NCBI GenBank assembly: GCA_946482295.1
Contig: CAMLRB010000184.1
Coordinates: forward strand, 1 to 7,191
Length of the DNA stretch: 7,191 nt
Source of the DNA: an uncultured Bacteriovorax sp.
GTDB lineage: Bacteria; Bdellovibrionota; Bacteriovoracia; Bacteriovoracales; Bacteriovoracaceae
Direction of reading: 5' to 3'
Position numbers and translations under genes: made by a program. The notes below the pieces were generated by a model that searched no databases, had not been told where the DNA came from, and worked only from the letters and a program-made list of their open reading frames with translations. Below are positions 6,431 to 7,191 of this stretch, one piece after another (the first letter of the stretch is position 1; each line of letters opens with the position of its first letter).

Positions 6431-6499
6431 ATGGTTCAAGTGTTTGATTTTACTGCGAACATTTCCAAGAAGCGACGATCACTGAAAAAAGTACGTTAA
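6431..6499 (+). CDS. Possible small basic protein or leader peptide, 22 codons
   Basis: ATG at 6431 to TAA at 6497 encodes MVQVFDFTANISKKRRSLKK plus VR. The N-terminal half is mixed and the C-terminal half is very basic (KKRR, KK, R). A strong SD, GGAGGAG (6424-6430), precedes it. The spacing to the ATG is very short (0-2 nt), while the in-frame GTG at 6440 sits 9 nt after GGAG and may be the true start, giving 19 residues. It ends 112 nt before the PhaR-like ATG. I recognise no family. It could be a real small protein, a leader peptide, or chance. The SD strength is the main support. Confidence 0.35.
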   Translation: MVQVFDFTANISKKRRSLKKVR

Positions 6500-6573
6500 A
6501 AGATTAAAAATCAGAAGACGGACCTTTTTTTTGTGATAGAAGTTCAAGGCCTGACCTTCGGTAATAATTCGCA

Positions 6574-6589
6574 AGAGCTACGATGCTCT
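6574..6589 (+). promoter_or_regulatory. Small hairpin upstream of the PhaR-like ribosome binding site
   Basis: AGAGC and GCUCU pair over 5 bp around a 6-nt loop, ending 11 nt before the AGGGGA SD (6600-6605). A second weak stem, AAGG/CCUU, lies at 6546-6558. No U tract follows, so it is not a terminator. It may shape the leader or insulate the SD. Confidence 0.3.
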
Positions 6590-6611
6590 CGATTAAAATA
6601 GGGGAAATAAC

Positions 6612-6986
6612 ATGAGCGACGTAAGAATCATTAAGCGTTACCAGAACAGAAAACTTTATGACACTCACCAGAGCTGTTACGTGACTCTAGAAGAGATCGC
6701 GCAAATCATCCGCGAAGGAAACGAGATCCAAGTTATCGACAACAAAACTAAAAATGACATCACTTACATCACTCAAATCCAACTTCTTTTTGATCAAGAG
6801 AAAAAATCAACTAGAGCTGGAGATGTAGAACTTCTAAAGCGCGTAATCCGCTCTGAAGAAGGAACTTTTACTGGTCACATCAAAGCTCTTGAAAGAGCAG
6901 CTGGTGTTTCATCTTCAGAATTCAAAGCTCCTTTCATGAGCTCTGAACTGAACTCTGCTATTGAAACTACAACGACTTTAAACTAA
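6612..6986 (+). CDS. PhaR-type polyhydroxyalkanoate regulator, N-terminal DNA-binding domain protein
   Basis: This is a 124-residue protein. Residues 5-65 match the PHA accumulation regulator DNA-binding N-terminal domain: IKRYQNRKLYDT, then SCYVTLEEIAQIIREG and IQVIDNKTKNDITY. In PhaR of PHA-storing bacteria this domain binds DNA upstream of phasin genes and the protein also binds polymer granules. The rest here (66-124) is a charged helical part and a Ser/Thr-rich tail ending in ETTTTLN, without an obvious granule-binding domain, so PHA control cannot be assumed. No PHA synthesis gene is in the window. The ATG follows AGGGGA by 6 nt. Codons look well optimised (AAC, ATC, CGT), hinting at good expression. 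The downstream exported-protein gene starts 39 nt after the stop and is probably co-transcribed. The domain call is firm; the target is unknown. Confidence 0.88.
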   Translation: MSDVRIIKRYQNRKLYDTHQSCYVTLEEIAQIIREGNEIQVIDNKTKNDITYITQIQLLFDQEKKSTRAGDVELLKRVIRSEEGTFTGHIKALERAAGVSSSEFKAPFMSSELNSAIETTTTLN

Positions 6987-7043
6987 AATTTTAAGCATTA
7001 GTTCTTTCTTTAATAAAGGTTCTTAATGCTTAACAAAAATTTT
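6985..7043 (+). promoter_or_regulatory. Stem-loop hiding the start of the downstream gene (translational coupling element)
   Basis: UUAAGCAUUA (6991-7000) pairs perfectly over 10 bp with UAAUGCUUAA (7024-7033), which contains the AUG at 7026. The loop holds the SD AAAGG (7015-7019), and AAAG can itself pair with CUUU at 7008-7011. AAAAUU/AAUUUU (6985-6990 with 7038-7043) may extend the stem past a 4-nt bulge. The 5' arm begins 4 nt after the upstream stop codon, within reach of a terminating ribosome. Confidence 0.6.
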
Positions 7044-7191
7044 ATAAAAGTTACACTTGCACCCGTCTTCATGGCGGGTGTTTTATTTCTCAGCTCTCCA
7101 TCTGCTTTCTCTCAACAAATGAAACCTAACATCGGCGCCCTGACGAGTGATAAAACCGCTCAGAAGGTCAATGACGATATTCCAGCAGCAG
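7026..7191 (+). CDS. Exported protein of unknown function (N-terminus only, cut by the window edge)
   Basis: The first 55 codons of a gene that runs off the right edge. The product begins with a Sec signal peptide: a short basic n-region (MLNKNFIK), a hydrophobic core (VTLAPVFMAGVLFLSS) and a c-region ending SAFS before QQ, with probable signal peptidase I cleavage near residue 29 (Ala at -3, Ser at -1). There is no Cys, so it is not a lipoprotein. The mature start (QQMKPNIGALTSDKTAQ) is polar and I recognise no family. The SD AAAGG is 6 nt before the ATG, and both lie in a stem-loop following the PhaR-like gene. Probably periplasmic, outer-membrane or secreted. Confidence 0.75.
   Translation, partial: MLNKNFIKVTLAPVFMAGVLFLSSPSAFSQQMKPNIGALTSDKTAQKVNDDIPAA

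Larger units (their letters stand above)
6162..6611. other. Divergent intergenic region, structured leaders on both strands
   Basis: About 450 bp between the leftward TPR gene and the rightward PhaR-like gene contain no long gene. From left to right it holds a 10-bp leader hairpin (6201-6230), a minus-strand terminator-like hairpin (6264-6289), a tandem TTAATTGA repeat (6303-6318), a palindrome (6327-6337), a plus-strand TTGACA box (6359-6364), a hairpin with a tandem G.A loop (6402-6425), a possible 22-codon ORF (6431-6499), a T8 run (6525-6532) and two small hairpins (6546-6558, 6574-6589). The better elements are listed separately. Confidence 0.7.

Noticed and set aside
6500..6533. T8 run as a plus-strand terminator after the small ORF
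   Set aside because: The preceding bases (GATTAAAAATC, then AGAAGACGGACC) form only a weak 4-bp stem 12 nt from the T run. Not a convincing Rho-independent terminator.
6991..7033. The 10-bp inverted repeat as a terminator between the PhaR-like gene and the exported-protein gene
   Set aside because: The stem has only two G-C pairs, a 23-nt loop and no U tract directly after it, and it contains the next start codon. Translational control fits better.
1..7191. CRISPR arrays, tRNA or rRNA genes, insertion sequences
   Set aside because: No regularly spaced repeats, cloverleaf-like sequences, transposase motifs or terminal inverted repeats were seen on either strand.

Overview
The window comes from an A+T-rich Gram-negative bacterium (G+C roughly 40% by eye). 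Three lipobox signal peptides, a TPR lipoprotein followed by a LolA/LolB-fold-like lipoprotein, and a short PhaR-type regulator fit the Bdellovibrionota (Bacteriovorax or Bdellovibrio relatives) or another deltaproteobacterial-type lineage. That placement is an inference from gene content, not from a marker gene. The usual Shine-Dalgarno (SD) sequence here is AAAGGA or a close relative.

Layout. Positions 1-3592, minus strand: a peptide/nickel-type ABC importer operon read leftwards as oppA-like binding lipoprotein, oppB-like permease, oppC-like permease. oppC runs off the left edge. No ATPase (oppD/oppF) is visible, so these may lie beyond position 1. A sigma70-like promoter with a palindrome beside its -10 lies just upstream of oppA. 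Positions 3715-6161, minus strand: a TPR-repeat outer-membrane-type lipoprotein followed, with a 55-bp overlap, by a small lipoprotein that resembles the LolB/DUF4292 class. The small lipoprotein has no usable ATG, GTG or TTG start. Its signal peptide only makes sense if translation begins at an ATT codon behind an AAAGGA SD inside the TPR gene.

Positions 6162-6611 form a divergent intergenic region of about 450 bp that is full of structure. On the minus strand it holds a weak promoter with an 11-bp palindrome in its spacer, a Rho-independent-terminator-like hairpin with a U7 tract, and a second 10-bp leader hairpin before the TPR gene. On the plus strand it holds a TTGACA box, a hairpin with a tandem G.A internal loop, a possible 22-codon basic small ORF behind a very strong SD, and further hairpins leading to the PhaR-like gene.

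Positions 6612-7191, plus strand: a 124-residue protein consisting mainly of the PhaR N-terminal DNA-binding domain, then the first 55 codons of an exported protein. The SD and start codon of the second gene sit inside a stem-loop whose 5' arm begins 4 nt after the stop codon of the first, a layout suited to translational coupling. I found no tRNA, rRNA, CRISPR array, insertion sequence or obvious mobile element. The most unusual content is regulatory: the ATT start, the coupling hairpin and the structured divergent leader. I do not see a clearly new multi-gene system.
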